Shown in pieces: positions 17,681-25,559 of a DNA stretch of 64,000 nt. Position 1 is the stretch's first letter. Each line of letters begins with the position of its first letter. Both the position numbers and the translations under genes were made by a program. Location of the stretch: NCBI RefSeq assembly GCF_000143145.1, contig NC_014313.1, forward strand, positions 3,100,001-3,164,000. Direction: 5' to 3'. Under the pieces are notes generated by a model. The model saw only the letters and a program-made list of their open reading frames with translations. It ran no database searches and was not told where the DNA came from. Source of the DNA: Hyphomicrobium denitrificans ATCC 51888. GTDB lineage: Bacteria; Pseudomonadota; Alphaproteobacteria; Rhizobiales; Hyphomicrobiaceae.

Positions 17681-18318
17681 CGACATTGAAATCCAATGTC
17701 ATCCGCGCGGGCGCACCCATCGGTGCCGCCCGTGCGGCCGTTGTTCTGGTGCACGGACGCGGTGCGAGCGCCGAGAGCATGCTCGGCCTCGCCAACGCGT
17801 TCGCGACGCCGGACATCGCTTACGTCGCGCCGCAAGCGCCGTCGGGAAGCTGGTATCCATACTCGTTCATGGCGCCCTTCGCGCGGAATGAGCCGCATCT
17901 CGGTCACGCGCTGAGCCTGCTTTCCGACGTCGTCGATGATCTCGGGACGCAGGGCCTGCCGGCAGAGCGCGTCGCGCTTCTGGGATTTTCCCAAGGGGCA
18001 TGCCTGGCTCTGGAGTTCGCGGTCCGCAATGCGCGGCGCTACGGCGGAGTCGCGGCGCTCAGCGGTGCATTGATCGGGCCGGAGGGCACGACCTGGGATT
18101 ATCCCGGTCAGCTCGCAGGCACGCCTGTGTTCCTCGGGTGCAGCGATGTCGATTCTCATATTCCGCTGGCCCGGGTTCATGAATCGGCCAACGTGCTTCG
18201 CGCGCGCGGGGGCGACGCGACCGAGATCATCTATCCCGGTATGGGTCACACCATCGTGCAGGATGAGATCGACCACGTCGAAAGAATTTTGCGCAGCATA
18301 GGCACGGCCGAGGGGTGA
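17677..18318 (+). CDS. Phospholipase/carboxylesterase-family alpha/beta hydrolase (MhqD-like)
   Basis: 213 residues. LVHGRGASAESMLGLA holds the oxyanion region, LLGFSQGACLALEFA the nucleophile Ser, and the Asp (CSDVDSH) and His (GMGHTI) of the triad are in the right order. This is the short carboxylesterase fold of MhqD/YodD, which accompanies MhqO-type dioxygenases in quinone-responsive operons. Translation is coupled to the upstream dioxygenase. Cytoplasmic, with no signal peptide. Confidence 0.85.
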   Translation: MTTLKSNVIRAGAPIGAARAAVVLVHGRGASAESMLGLANAFATPDIAYVAPQAPSGSWYPYSFMAPFARNEPHLGHALSLLSDVVDDLGTQGLPAERVALLGFSQGACLALEFAVRNARRYGGVAALSGALIGPEGTTWDYPGQLAGTPVFLGCSDVDSHIPLARVHESANVLRARGGDATEIIYPGMGHTIVQDEIDHVERILRSIGTAEG

Positions 18319-18322
18319 CGGA

Positions 18323-18961
18323 ATGGAGTTCAACTTTGAACGGCTCGCGGCCGACGACCGTTACAAAATCCTGACGAGCACGATCGTGCCGCGGCCCATC
18401 GCCTGGGTTTCGTCAATCTCCAAGAACGGCGTTCGCAACGCGGCGCCGTTCAGCTTTTTCAACGCCATGAGTAAGACGCCGCCGATCATCGCAATCGGAA
18501 TACAAGCTAATGCCGATGGTTCGATGAAAGACAGCGCGTGCAACATTCTCGACACGCGCGAATTCGTCGTCAACCTCGTGCCCCGCGCTGTCGCCGAGGC
18601 CATGAACCTGACATCCGTCGATGCTCCGCCGGATGTCGACGAGTTGTCGATGGCCGATCTTGCAACGTTGCCATCGGTGAAGGTGAAGCCCGAGCGAATT
18701 GCAGCGAGCCCCGTCGCGTTCGAATGCCGTTTGCACACCCCGATCGAGGTTGCGCCGAGCCAGCTCATCGTTCTGGGCGAGATCGTCCACGCGCACGTGG
18801 CGGACGAATTCGTGCTCGATGCGGAGAAGCACTACATCGACACGCCAGCGCTTGATCTGGTCGGGCGGCTGCATGGGCGCGATTGGTACTCGACGACCAG
18901 CGATATCTTTCAGATCGAACGGCCAACGTCCTACAGCGTTCGATCGGGACGCGGCGGCTGA
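18323..18961 (+). CDS. Flavin reductase-like FMN-binding split-barrel protein
   Basis: 212 residues. The N-terminus RYKILTSTIVPRPIAWVSSISKNGVRNAAPFSFFN is diagnostic for the flavin reductase-like domain (FMN-binding split barrel). Later FVVNLVPRAVAEAMN and SQLIVLGEIVHAHV match the same fold. It probably supplies reduced flavin or reduces small quinone-like molecules. It starts 4 bases after the hydrolase stop, as the last gene of the cluster, and ends 2 bases from the convergent Rieske reductase. Confidence 0.85.
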   Translation: MEFNFERLAADDRYKILTSTIVPRPIAWVSSISKNGVRNAAPFSFFNAMSKTPPIIAIGIQANADGSMKDSACNILDTREFVVNLVPRAVAEAMNLTSVDAPPDVDELSMADLATLPSVKVKPERIAASPVAFECRLHTPIEVAPSQLIVLGEIVHAHVADEFVLDAEKHYIDTPALDLVGRLHGRDWYSTTSDIFQIERPTSYSVRSGRGG

Positions 18962-18963
18962 GT

Positions 18964-20484
18964 TCAGCTGCTCTCGAATTCGACCTCGGCACGCAGGCTC
19001 TCGATATCACGCGAGACGGTCGCGACGGCGAGCGTGCGGCCGCTTTTCAGATACGTGACCTTGCAATCGCGGGACGACGGGTCGCCGTCGATCTCGATCT
19101 TGTCCCATTTTTCCGCATGGCCGACGTAAGACACCGTGACGTCGAAATGCTGACTCCAGAAGAATGGCGCGGCATCGAAGGGCTGACGACCACCAAGCAT
19201 GTTGATTGCCGCCGCCTGCCCCTGACGTTCGGCCACCACCCAGTGCTCAACGCGGATCGGCGCGCCGCTATGCGGGTCAGGCCAGCGCGCGATATCGCCG
19301 GCTGCGTAAATGCCGGGCACGCTCGTTTGCAGATACTGATCGACGACGACGCCGTTATCGATTGTCAGGCCCGCGGCCTTGGCGAGCGCGGTATCCGGCT
19401 GAACGCCGATACCCGCGACGACCAGATCGGCGGGAATTCGATCACCTGACTTCAACGTCACCATGTCTTCGTCGATTGCCACCGCCGTCGTTCCGAAATG
19501 GAAGACGACGCCGCGCTCTTCATGGATCGCACGGATCATGTCGCCAAGTTCGGCGCCGAGAACGCGTTCGAGCGGGCGTGACTGGGGGCCGACGACGTGA
19601 ACTTCGATGTCGCGCGCGCGGAGCGATGCGGCGGTTTCAAGCCCGATGAAGCTCGCGCCGATGACGACGGCGCGTTTGGAATTCTTGGTGTTAGCGATCA
19701 GCGCGCGGCTATCATCGAGCGTTCGGAGATAATGCACGTGCGGCAGACCTGCGCCGGGGATATCGAGGCGAACGGGCACTGCGCCTGTCGCCAACAACAG
19801 CGCGTCGAAAGCAACATGGCTTCCGTCCGCGAGCGTTACCTCGCGCTCAACGGTATCGATCGCCACGACGCGCGTTTTGAGCCGCACGTCGATCTTCTGT
19901 TCGTTATAGAAGTCCGGCGTGCGGAGTGGAATCCAATCCTCTGACGCATTTCCCGCAAGGTAGTCCTTGGAAAGATTGGGTCTGTCGTAGGGCAGCGCGT
20001 CGTCGGCGCTCAGGATCGTAACGGTGCCTTTGAACTCTTGCCGGCGAAGCATTTCTGCTGCCGCATTGCCTGCCGCTCCGCCGCCGACAATCACAACCGA
20101 GCGAACATGGCTGTCGGGCTTGACCTGCTGCTTTGGTGATTTCTCGATCTTTTCGCGGACGAAAACTGTTTCCCCGCTTTGCTCGATCCGAAAGCAGGAT
20201 ACGGGATTGAGCGCGGGCGCGCGCAACGCTTCTCCCGTCCGCAGGCTGAAGCACGCGTGATGCCAGGGGCAGCGAACCGTGTCGCCCACCATCAATCCTT
20301 CGGCGAGCGGCCCGTTGTAATGCGTGCACGTGGCGCCAACAGCGAAAATCTCGGCGCCGGCTTTCGCGAGCAGAACAGCTTCGCCATTGAATTGACCGAG
20401 CAGCATCTTGCCGTCCGCAATATCCGATGCCGGAACACCGCGCGCGAAATCCGGGCCGGAAAGTTGCTGCTCGTTCGATGACAT
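18964..20484 (-). CDS. Rieske domain-FAD/NAD(P) oxidoreductase fusion
   Basis: 506 residues from the ATG at 20484. Residues about 10-110 form a Rieske [2Fe-2S] domain with C53-T-H55 and C72-P-W-H75. Next is a pyridine-nucleotide disulfide-type reductase: FAD site VVIVGGGAAGNAAAEML, NAD site AVVIGASFIGLETAASL, and ATGAVP plus GIYAAGDIARW. A C-terminal reductase domain (HFDVTVSYVGHAEKWD) closes it. This architecture matches AIFM3/Nfrl-like proteins and resembles ferredoxin reductases of ring dioxygenases. The physiological electron partner is unknown. It lies 20 bases downstream of dps on the same strand, so an oxidative or iron-stress role is likely (inference). Confidence 0.88.
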   Translation of the reverse strand: MSSNEQQLSGPDFARGVPASDIADGKMLLGQFNGEAVLLAKAGAEIFAVGATCTHYNGPLAEGLMVGDTVRCPWHHACFSLRTGEALRAPALNPVSCFRIEQSGETVFVREKIEKSPKQQVKPDSHVRSVVIVGGGAAGNAAAEMLRRQEFKGTVTILSADDALPYDRPNLSKDYLAGNASEDWIPLRTPDFYNEQKIDVRLKTRVVAIDTVEREVTLADGSHVAFDALLLATGAVPVRLDIPGAGLPHVHYLRTLDDSRALIANTKNSKRAVVIGASFIGLETAASLRARDIEVHVVGPQSRPLERVLGAELGDMIRAIHEERGVVFHFGTTAVAIDEDMVTLKSGDRIPADLVVAGIGVQPDTALAKAAGLTIDNGVVVDQYLQTSVPGIYAAGDIARWPDPHSGAPIRVEHWVVAERQGQAAAINMLGGRQPFDAAPFFWSQHFDVTVSYVGHAEKWDKIEIDGDPSSRDCKVTYLKSGRTLAVATVSRDIESLRAEVEFESS

Positions 20485-20504
20485 GCCTGTTCTCCGTCGT
20501 CGTG

Positions 20505-21032
20505 TTATGCGCCGTTCGGCACCTGCCGTGTTGCCTCGAACAGGAACCACACGCGACGCTCCGTCTCGTCGATCCAATTCTCGAGCAAGCTCGCGGTTGC
20601 GACGTCGTTGTGCTCGTCGCAGAGGTCGTGAACTTCCTGCATCGAACGGACGAGCTGCAAGTTGTCGTCGCGCAACTCGGACAACATGTCCTCAGGCGTG
20701 ACGTAGTCGGCGTCATTGTCGAGGACGCGCTGCAGCTTGGCGATCTGTCCGGTCGAACGCAGCGTGGTGCCGCCGATCTTGCGGGCGCGCTCGGCGATGT
20801 CGTCGGTCATGTTGAAAATCTGCGTGCCCTGCTCGTCGAGCATCAGATGATAGTCGCGGAAGTGCGGACCGGACATGTGCCAGTGAAAGTTTTTCGTTTT
20901 CACGTAGATGGCGAACACATCGGCGAGAAGAATGGTCAACGCGCCGGCAATGTCCTTGATCGCGTTATCGGAGAAGATCGAAGGCGTATCGAGAGGCGCC
21001 TTGCGCCGGGCTTTGGCGGATTCGGGCTTCAT
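20505..21032 (-). CDS. dps: Dps/ferritin-like DNA-binding protein from starved cells
   Basis: 175 residues. The four-helix ferritin-like core contains the ferroxidase ligands in TKNFHWHMSGPHFRDYHLMLDEQ (His, His, Asp, Glu), and ends with VATASLLENWIDETERRVWFL. A basic N-terminal tail (KPESAKARRKAP) could contact DNA. Dps oxidises Fe(II) with H2O2 inside a dodecamer and shields DNA. A good Shine-Dalgarno (AAGGAAG) lies upstream. It heads the pair with the Rieske reductase. Confidence 0.92.
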   Translation of the reverse strand: MKPESAKARRKAPLDTPSIFSDNAIKDIAGALTILLADVFAIYVKTKNFHWHMSGPHFRDYHLMLDEQGTQIFNMTDDIAERARKIGGTTLRSTGQIAKLQRVLDNDADYVTPEDMLSELRDDNLQLVRSMQEVHDLCDEHNDVATASLLENWIDETERRVWFLFEATRQVPNGA

Positions 21033-21398
21033 GACGGTCTTCCTTATGATGCGGGTTGGCTAACGAGGGGGAGAGTCTGTCTAGCAGACGTATCGTTACG
21101 GTTCGGCGAGATGGACAACGCACAACACAATTATTCGCTCCGTTCGTGACGATTATCTGATCAATTTTTTTTGTTCGCGCTGCCGCTCAAACCAGCATCA
21201 TGCCGCAGCCTTCCACGGCCGGCTACATCCAGGCGTCAGAGCAATTGACGCCCGTCAAGCCTTGGATGGCCGATTGAACTCGAAGGTTCCTTGGGTCCTG
21301 TGCGCGCCCGCGCCCGAATGCGTTAATGCTCGGGTTTTTATTGAAACGCGATGCAATCGCGTTGAGCCGCTCGCGTCGCGCGCGGGCTATACGCGGTG
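21033..21398. other. Intergenic region upstream of dps
   Basis: 366 bases between dps and the glycosyltransferase stop. It holds the dps promoter, with an AT-rich patch near 21125-21175. No terminator with a clear U-run and no ORF that I trust. Confidence 0.4.
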
Positions 21399-22565
21399 TC
21401 AACGGTCGCTGGTGGCGGCCAACGCGTGGCTGGGTGATTGCGAGATCTCTTGACCCTTCGCGACGCTCATGTCGTTTCCGCGCCAGACGAACGTATCGCC
21501 CGACCAGCCTTCGAGCCAAAGCACCGGCAACAAAAGGTCTCGCGCCATCCATGCGAGCGGCGACATCAGGCGGAGATGCCAACCTGCGACAGATGCCAAC
21601 ACTGCTTCGGCTCCGTACCAGACGCCAACGAGAGCCATCAGAGCGACGAGCGGATCGACATCGAAATTCGCCGCGGCGGCGACGCCTGCCAATATCGGAA
21701 AGAAGCTTCCCGCGAAGACCTCCGGCGCATAGAATAACTGGAACGTCGCGCGCCTCAGGCGTGCCCAGCGCACCTGCCGGTCCCACACCTGTCGGAGTTT
21801 GCGCGGGCCCAACGGCTGCTCGAAAGGCCGGTCGACGAGGCGCACGCTCAAGCCGCGCGCGCGGACGATCTTCGTTGCGGCGGCGTCTTCGGCGATTTCG
21901 CGGCCCAGCGCTTCGATGCCGCCGACTGCGTCCAGAATATCGCGCCGCCAGAGCATCGATTTCCCTTGCGCGAATCCGAAGCCGACGGCGTCGGCCGCCG
22001 ATTGCCATCTCGCTTGATAGGTATTGAGGAACGCGCATTCGAGTTCGGCTTGAAAACCGATCGGATGACTGCCGACCGGCGGCGAGCAGACCAATCCAAC
22101 CCCGGGGCCGAAGGCTGCGAACATGTCGTCGAGGTAGTCAGGCGGCATCAAAACGTTGTTGTCGGCAAGGACGATCCAAGGATGGCGCGCGGCTTCCCAG
22201 CCTTTGACGATGTTGTTCAGCTTTGGATTGCTCGTCGGGCGATCGTCGCCAATCAGAAGCCGCGCCGGAATGTGCGGATGTTGCGCGATCAGCTTGCGAA
22301 CCAGCGGCACGGCTGCATCGCCTTCGCGCGCGGCGCAGAAGATGATTTCGTAAGAATCGCTCTGAAGCTCGAATGTCGAGCGCAGGGTCAGCTCATCGTA
22401 ATGATCGATACCGCAGACGGGCCGCACAATGCTGACCGGCGTCGATTCCGGTTCGCGGCGCTTTTTGCGCGCGAGCACGCGGACGAGTGCGAGAGCGATG
22501 GTAATGAGATGTATTGCCGTCGCCAGGGCGCAAAAGATCAATGCCGCCGTCGCCAATCCGGCCAT
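21399..22565 (-). CDS. Membrane glycosyltransferase, HpnI / ceramide glucosyltransferase-like (GT21)
   Basis: 388 residues from the ATG at 22565, preceded by GGAGG. An N-terminal transmembrane helix (LATAALIFCALATAIHLITIAL) is followed by a GT-A domain: PVSIVRPVCGIDHYDELTLRSTFE, the DxD-type VLADNNVLMPPDYL, EDAAATKIV, and the RQVRWARLRR form of the Q/RXXRW motif, then two C-terminal hydrophobic segments (VFAGSFFPILAGVAAAANF; DPLVALMALVGVWYGAEAV). In hopanoid producers HpnI adds N-acetylglucosamine to bacteriohopanetetrol; ceramide or other lipids are the alternative acceptor. No other hpn genes are adjacent. Confidence 0.8.
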   Translation of the reverse strand: MAGLATAALIFCALATAIHLITIALALVRVLARKKRREPESTPVSIVRPVCGIDHYDELTLRSTFELQSDSYEIIFCAAREGDAAVPLVRKLIAQHPHIPARLLIGDDRPTSNPKLNNIVKGWEAARHPWIVLADNNVLMPPDYLDDMFAAFGPGVGLVCSPPVGSHPIGFQAELECAFLNTYQARWQSAADAVGFGFAQGKSMLWRRDILDAVGGIEALGREIAEDAAATKIVRARGLSVRLVDRPFEQPLGPRKLRQVWDRQVRWARLRRATFQLFYAPEVFAGSFFPILAGVAAAANFDVDPLVALMALVGVWYGAEAVLASVAGWHLRLMSPLAWMARDLLLPVLWLEGWSGDTFVWRGNDMSVAKGQEISQSPSHALAATSDR

Positions 22566-22687
22566 CGTGCCTCCGTCGCAAAACCTATCGCTGAATTTCA
22601 GGATTTGATGAAATTTCGACGACGGATCGGCGACGGGCGCATGACAGGCGTGCGAGTTCGCAAGCGGCGTGGCGAAAGAGGTTCGTC

Positions 22688-22951
22688 TCAGCCGGCCGGC
22701 GGTCTTTTCGTGAGACGCGTGTAGAGTGACGTTGCTCCATAAGCGCCGAGCAGCGCCAGCGCCACCATGCCTGCGACCGACGGGAGACCTTCGTTGAGAT
22801 CCGCGTTGACGAGGCCCCAGTATGCAATCGCTGAGCCGATAAGTCCGCCGATTGTGCCGAGCACGATGTTCGCAAAGCCACGCAAGGAAAGGCCGTACAG
22901 GAGCCCGACGATGATGCCGGGATAAAGTGCAGGCCAGAAATGATCGCCCAT
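22688..22951 (-). CDS. Small integral membrane protein
   Basis: 87 residues from the ATG at 22951 (MGDHFWPALYPGIIVGLLYG). Three hydrophobic segments are visible: PGIIVGLLYGLSL, IVLGTIGGLIGSAIAYWGL and VAGMVALALLGAYGATSLY, with glycine-zipper-like spacing in the middle one. A short basic tail follows. No known transport motif. Upstream of the glycosyltransferase on the same strand, but a 122-base gap argues against tight coupling. Confidence 0.6.
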   Translation of the reverse strand: MGDHFWPALYPGIIVGLLYGLSLRGFANIVLGTIGGLIGSAIAYWGLVNADLNEGLPSVAGMVALALLGAYGATSLYTRLTKRPPAG

Positions 22952-23093
22952 GAGAGACCCTCGCTCCGAACGCTGAGATAGCTGCATCGTCGATCCGCGC
23001 GCGGGATGTCAAGCGAAGGCCCCAAGGCCGCGGCGGATCGTGAGCCGTTGCGCATCAGATCGCAGGACCGGCTCAAACGAAAAAGCTGGAACG

Positions 23094-23120
23094 AAAAAAC
23101 CGGCGCGTTGTGCGCCGGTT
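23094..23120 (-). terminator. Rho-independent terminator (reverse strand)
   Basis: AACCGGCGC and GCGCCGGTT form a perfect 9-bp stem with a 5-base loop, followed on the reverse strand by TTTTTT. It lies 65 bases after the stop at 23185 and closes the small two-gene unit. Confidence 0.8.
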
Positions 23121-23184
23121 GAAGTTTCTGCTCGCGCCAGCGAGCGGCCAGTCCAGGAGTGCAAAGCGTGGCTTAATGGAGGTG

Positions 23185-23364
23185 TCAGAAATCCGGCGCC
23201 GGTCCGACGGCCGCGATCGCTGGCAGTGCGTCCCATACCGCCTGCTTGTTCCGGGTTTCAGTCTTTTGCTGGCGCGAAAGAATGTACACCTCGCGGGAAA
23301 CGCGCGTTTTAATGCGCTTCGGCTGGCCACGCAGCCTCTGGAAATAACTGTAGCGTTCACTCAT
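23185..23364 (-). CDS. Small basic hypothetical protein
   Basis: 59 residues: MSERYSYFQRLRGQPKRIK, then a short helix (REVYILSRQQKTETRNKQ) and AVWDALPAIAAVGPAP. Its ATG overlaps the stop of the upstream small gene (ATGA) and a strong terminator follows, so it is very probably translated although it is short. The Arg/Lys-rich N-terminus suggests nucleic-acid or ribosome contact, but no family is recognised. Confidence 0.6.
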   Translation of the reverse strand: MSERYSYFQRLRGQPKRIKTRVSREVYILSRQQKTETRNKQAVWDALPAIAAVGPAPDF

Positions 23365-23588
23365 AGCGACGCGCCCTCCAAAGCAGCTGACGCGTGACGC
23401 CGCCGGCGACGGCTGACTGCGTGTGCGATGGCTGCACGCTCCGCGAGAAGCGCGTTTGCGAAACGGCGGCCTTCGAGCGCGTGATAGCTGCGAAGAGCCG
23501 CATGAAACTGATATTCGCGCTCGCCATCTTCGCGAATGATCACGCCGGCCTGGTCGTCGCCGACTTCAATGACATACGATTTGGACAT
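23361..23588 (-). CDS. Conserved small hypothetical protein
   Basis: 75 residues from the ATG at 23588. The start MSKSYVIEVGDDQAGVIIRE followed by YQFHAALRSYHALEGRRFAN and a final Ala/Arg-rich helix matches a small conserved protein that I recall from many rhizobial genomes, with no assigned role. It overlaps the following gene by four bases. No membrane or export signal. Confidence 0.65.
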   Translation of the reverse strand: MSKSYVIEVGDDQAGVIIREDGEREYQFHAALRSYHALEGRRFANALLAERAAIAHAVSRRRRRHASAALEGASL

Positions 23589-24017
23589 AAGTTCATCTGT
23601 TGCCGGCGGTTGCGCCAGCATCCTCTGGTCATCAAGTTGTTGGGTCAGTGCGGGAAGGTGATCAGCAGCCACAACAACAGGACATCTGCGCAAATGCGCT
23701 CGGTATCTTGGCCAGGGGATTCTTGATCAGGTCAGTCATGGCGGTCTCCATCTGCGGAGCCCACGGCGTGCGTGAGGCTTAGCGTTTGATGACGCGGCGC
23801 AAGTCGCTTCCGAAATCACCGCGGCCGACGCAATGGCGCGCCGGCAGATGCAGGAAAGCCGAGTGGCCTCGTAAAGTAAAAGAAGAAGAAGTGGATTGCT
23901 TTTCGGGGCGGTTCTGAAACAAATCGCGCACTCGAAGCAAACGGCAGCGCAGCAAGGCATCCGCCAGTCGCCAAGCCATTGTTTCAGCACAGATTTATCG
24001 CACCCTTGGGAGCCTTT
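23589..24017. other. Region upstream of ugd with one doubtful ORF
   Basis: 429 bases. A 66-codon reverse frame at 23779-23979 starts with MAWRLADALLRCRLL and is Arg/Leu-rich; it has no recognised family and might be spurious. No promoter elements of clear quality were found for ugd apart from general AT-enrichment around 23870-23900. Confidence 0.3.
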
Positions 24018-25349
24018 ATGAAGATTTGCATGATCGGAGCGGGTTACGTCGGGCTCGTTTCGGCGGCCTGCTTTTCCGATTTCGGGTGGACCGTAAACTG
24101 CGTCGATAATGACCCCAGCCGATTGGCCGCACTCAAAGCCGGGCAATCGCCGATCTACGAGCCGGGCCTGGAAGCGCTCATGGAGCGCAACGTCAAAGCC
24201 GGACGCTTGGTGTTCACGGACGATCTCAAAACATCCGTCGCAAATGCCGACGTTGTTTTTCTCGCGGTCGGAACGCCGATGCGGCGCGGCGACGGCTATG
24301 CGGATCTTTCCTACGTCTTCTCGGCGGTCGAGGAGACGGCGCAATATCTCGACGGCTTCACCGTCATAACGACCAAGTCGACGGTTCCGGTCGGCACAAG
24401 CCGCGAAATCGAACGGCGGCTCAAGGCGAAACGTCCGGATGCGGATGTCGCGGTGTGCTCGAATCCGGAATTCCTGCGCGAAGGTTCGGCGATCCAGGAC
24501 TTCACGCATCCCGACCGCGTGCTCGTCGGAACCGACGACCCGCGCGCACGCGACGTCATGGAACGCCTTTATAAGCCGCTTGCGCTGCGCGGCTCTCCCG
24601 TCATGTTCGTCGAACGGGAATCGGCCGAGCTCGCGAAGTATGCCGCGAATGCGTTTCTTGCGCTCAAGATCAGCTTCATCAATGAAATCGCGGATGTTTG
24701 CGAAGCCGTCGGCGCCGATGTGCAGGAAGTTGCATCAGCCATCGGCCGCGATCGGCGAATTGGCGACAAGTTTCTGCATCCGGGCCCGGGTTATGGCGGG
24801 TCGTGCTTCCCGAAAGACGTCTCGGCGCTGGTCAGAACGGCGCGCGAAGCGCGTGCTCCGGTCTCGATCATCGAGCAGGTCGAACGGGTCAACCACGAGC
24901 GCAAACTCGCCATGGCGGTGCGCATCGAGGCCGCCGCGGGCGGTTCGGTGCGCGGCAAAACCGTTGCGATCCTCGGCGTGACGTTCAAGCCGAACACCGA
25001 CGATATGCGCGATGCACCGAGCTTGCTGATCGTTCCAATGCTGCAGGAGCGTGGCGCAACGGTCCGGGCCTGCGACCCGCAAGGCCGCAAGCAAGCCGAG
25101 CCGATGCTTCCCGGCGTGACATGGTGCGAAAGCGCCGATGAAGCCGCCACCGGAGCCGATGTGCTGGTAATCGTCACCGAGTGGAACGAATACCGCGCGC
25201 TCAATCTCGAAGCGATCAAGTCGCGCATGAGCGGCAGCACCATCGTCGATTTGCGCAACGTCCTCGACCCTGCGGCGGTCCGGGAGCTTGGCATCGCGTA
25301 CACCGGCATCGGCCGCGGCAGGCACACGGCCAGCCAAAAGTCCGGCTGA
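24018..25349 (+). CDS. UDP-glucose 6-dehydrogenase
   Basis: 443 residues from the ATG at 24018. NAD-binding fold MKICMIGAGYVGLVSAACFS, the STVPVGTSREIERRL loop, catalytic cysteine in GPGYGGSCFPKD, and the C-terminal UDP-binding domain (VAILGVTFKPNTDDMRDAPSL) are all present. It oxidises UDP-glucose twice to UDP-glucuronate, a precursor for acidic exopolysaccharide and lipid A modification. No polysaccharide genes are adjacent. Length and motifs match the UGD/TuaD type rather than UDP-ManNAc dehydrogenase. Confidence 0.92.
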   Translation: MKICMIGAGYVGLVSAACFSDFGWTVNCVDNDPSRLAALKAGQSPIYEPGLEALMERNVKAGRLVFTDDLKTSVANADVVFLAVGTPMRRGDGYADLSYVFSAVEETAQYLDGFTVITTKSTVPVGTSREIERRLKAKRPDADVAVCSNPEFLREGSAIQDFTHPDRVLVGTDDPRARDVMERLYKPLALRGSPVMFVERESAELAKYAANAFLALKISFINEIADVCEAVGADVQEVASAIGRDRRIGDKFLHPGPGYGGSCFPKDVSALVRTAREARAPVSIIEQVERVNHERKLAMAVRIEAAAGGSVRGKTVAILGVTFKPNTDDMRDAPSLLIVPMLQERGATVRACDPQGRKQAEPMLPGVTWCESADEAATGADVLVIVTEWNEYRALNLEAIKSRMSGSTIVDLRNVLDPAAVRELGIAYTGIGRGRHTASQKSG

Positions 25350-25370
25350 TCGTCATTCGATTCGGCGTTC

Positions 25371-25403
25371 CCTGTTGGCGAGGCATCGCATCTCGCCAAT
25401 AGG
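25371..25403 (+). terminator. 12-bp hairpin after UDP-glucose dehydrogenase
   Basis: CCTGTTGGCGAG and CTCGCCAATAGG pair over 12 bases with one G-T pair around a 9-base loop, 21 bases after the stop. There is no strong U-run. It probably separates ugd from the flhA operon. Confidence 0.5.
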
Positions 25404-25559
25404 ACAAGTTGCTGATGCTCGTTATTGTTATCGCCCTGATTGGTGAGGCGAATCGGCAGCAGCAATCCGATTTAAGGCGGAGTTTCCCGTTCCGGCGACG
25501 ACCTCGCGCAAGCTTCAGATTGCAAGCTTGCCGCGCAGCGCATCGGGGACCCTCGCTTT

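Noticed and set aside
21223..22038. 271-codon frame overlapping the glycosyltransferase
   Set aside because: Very Arg-rich and in another frame of a gene with clear GT motifs.
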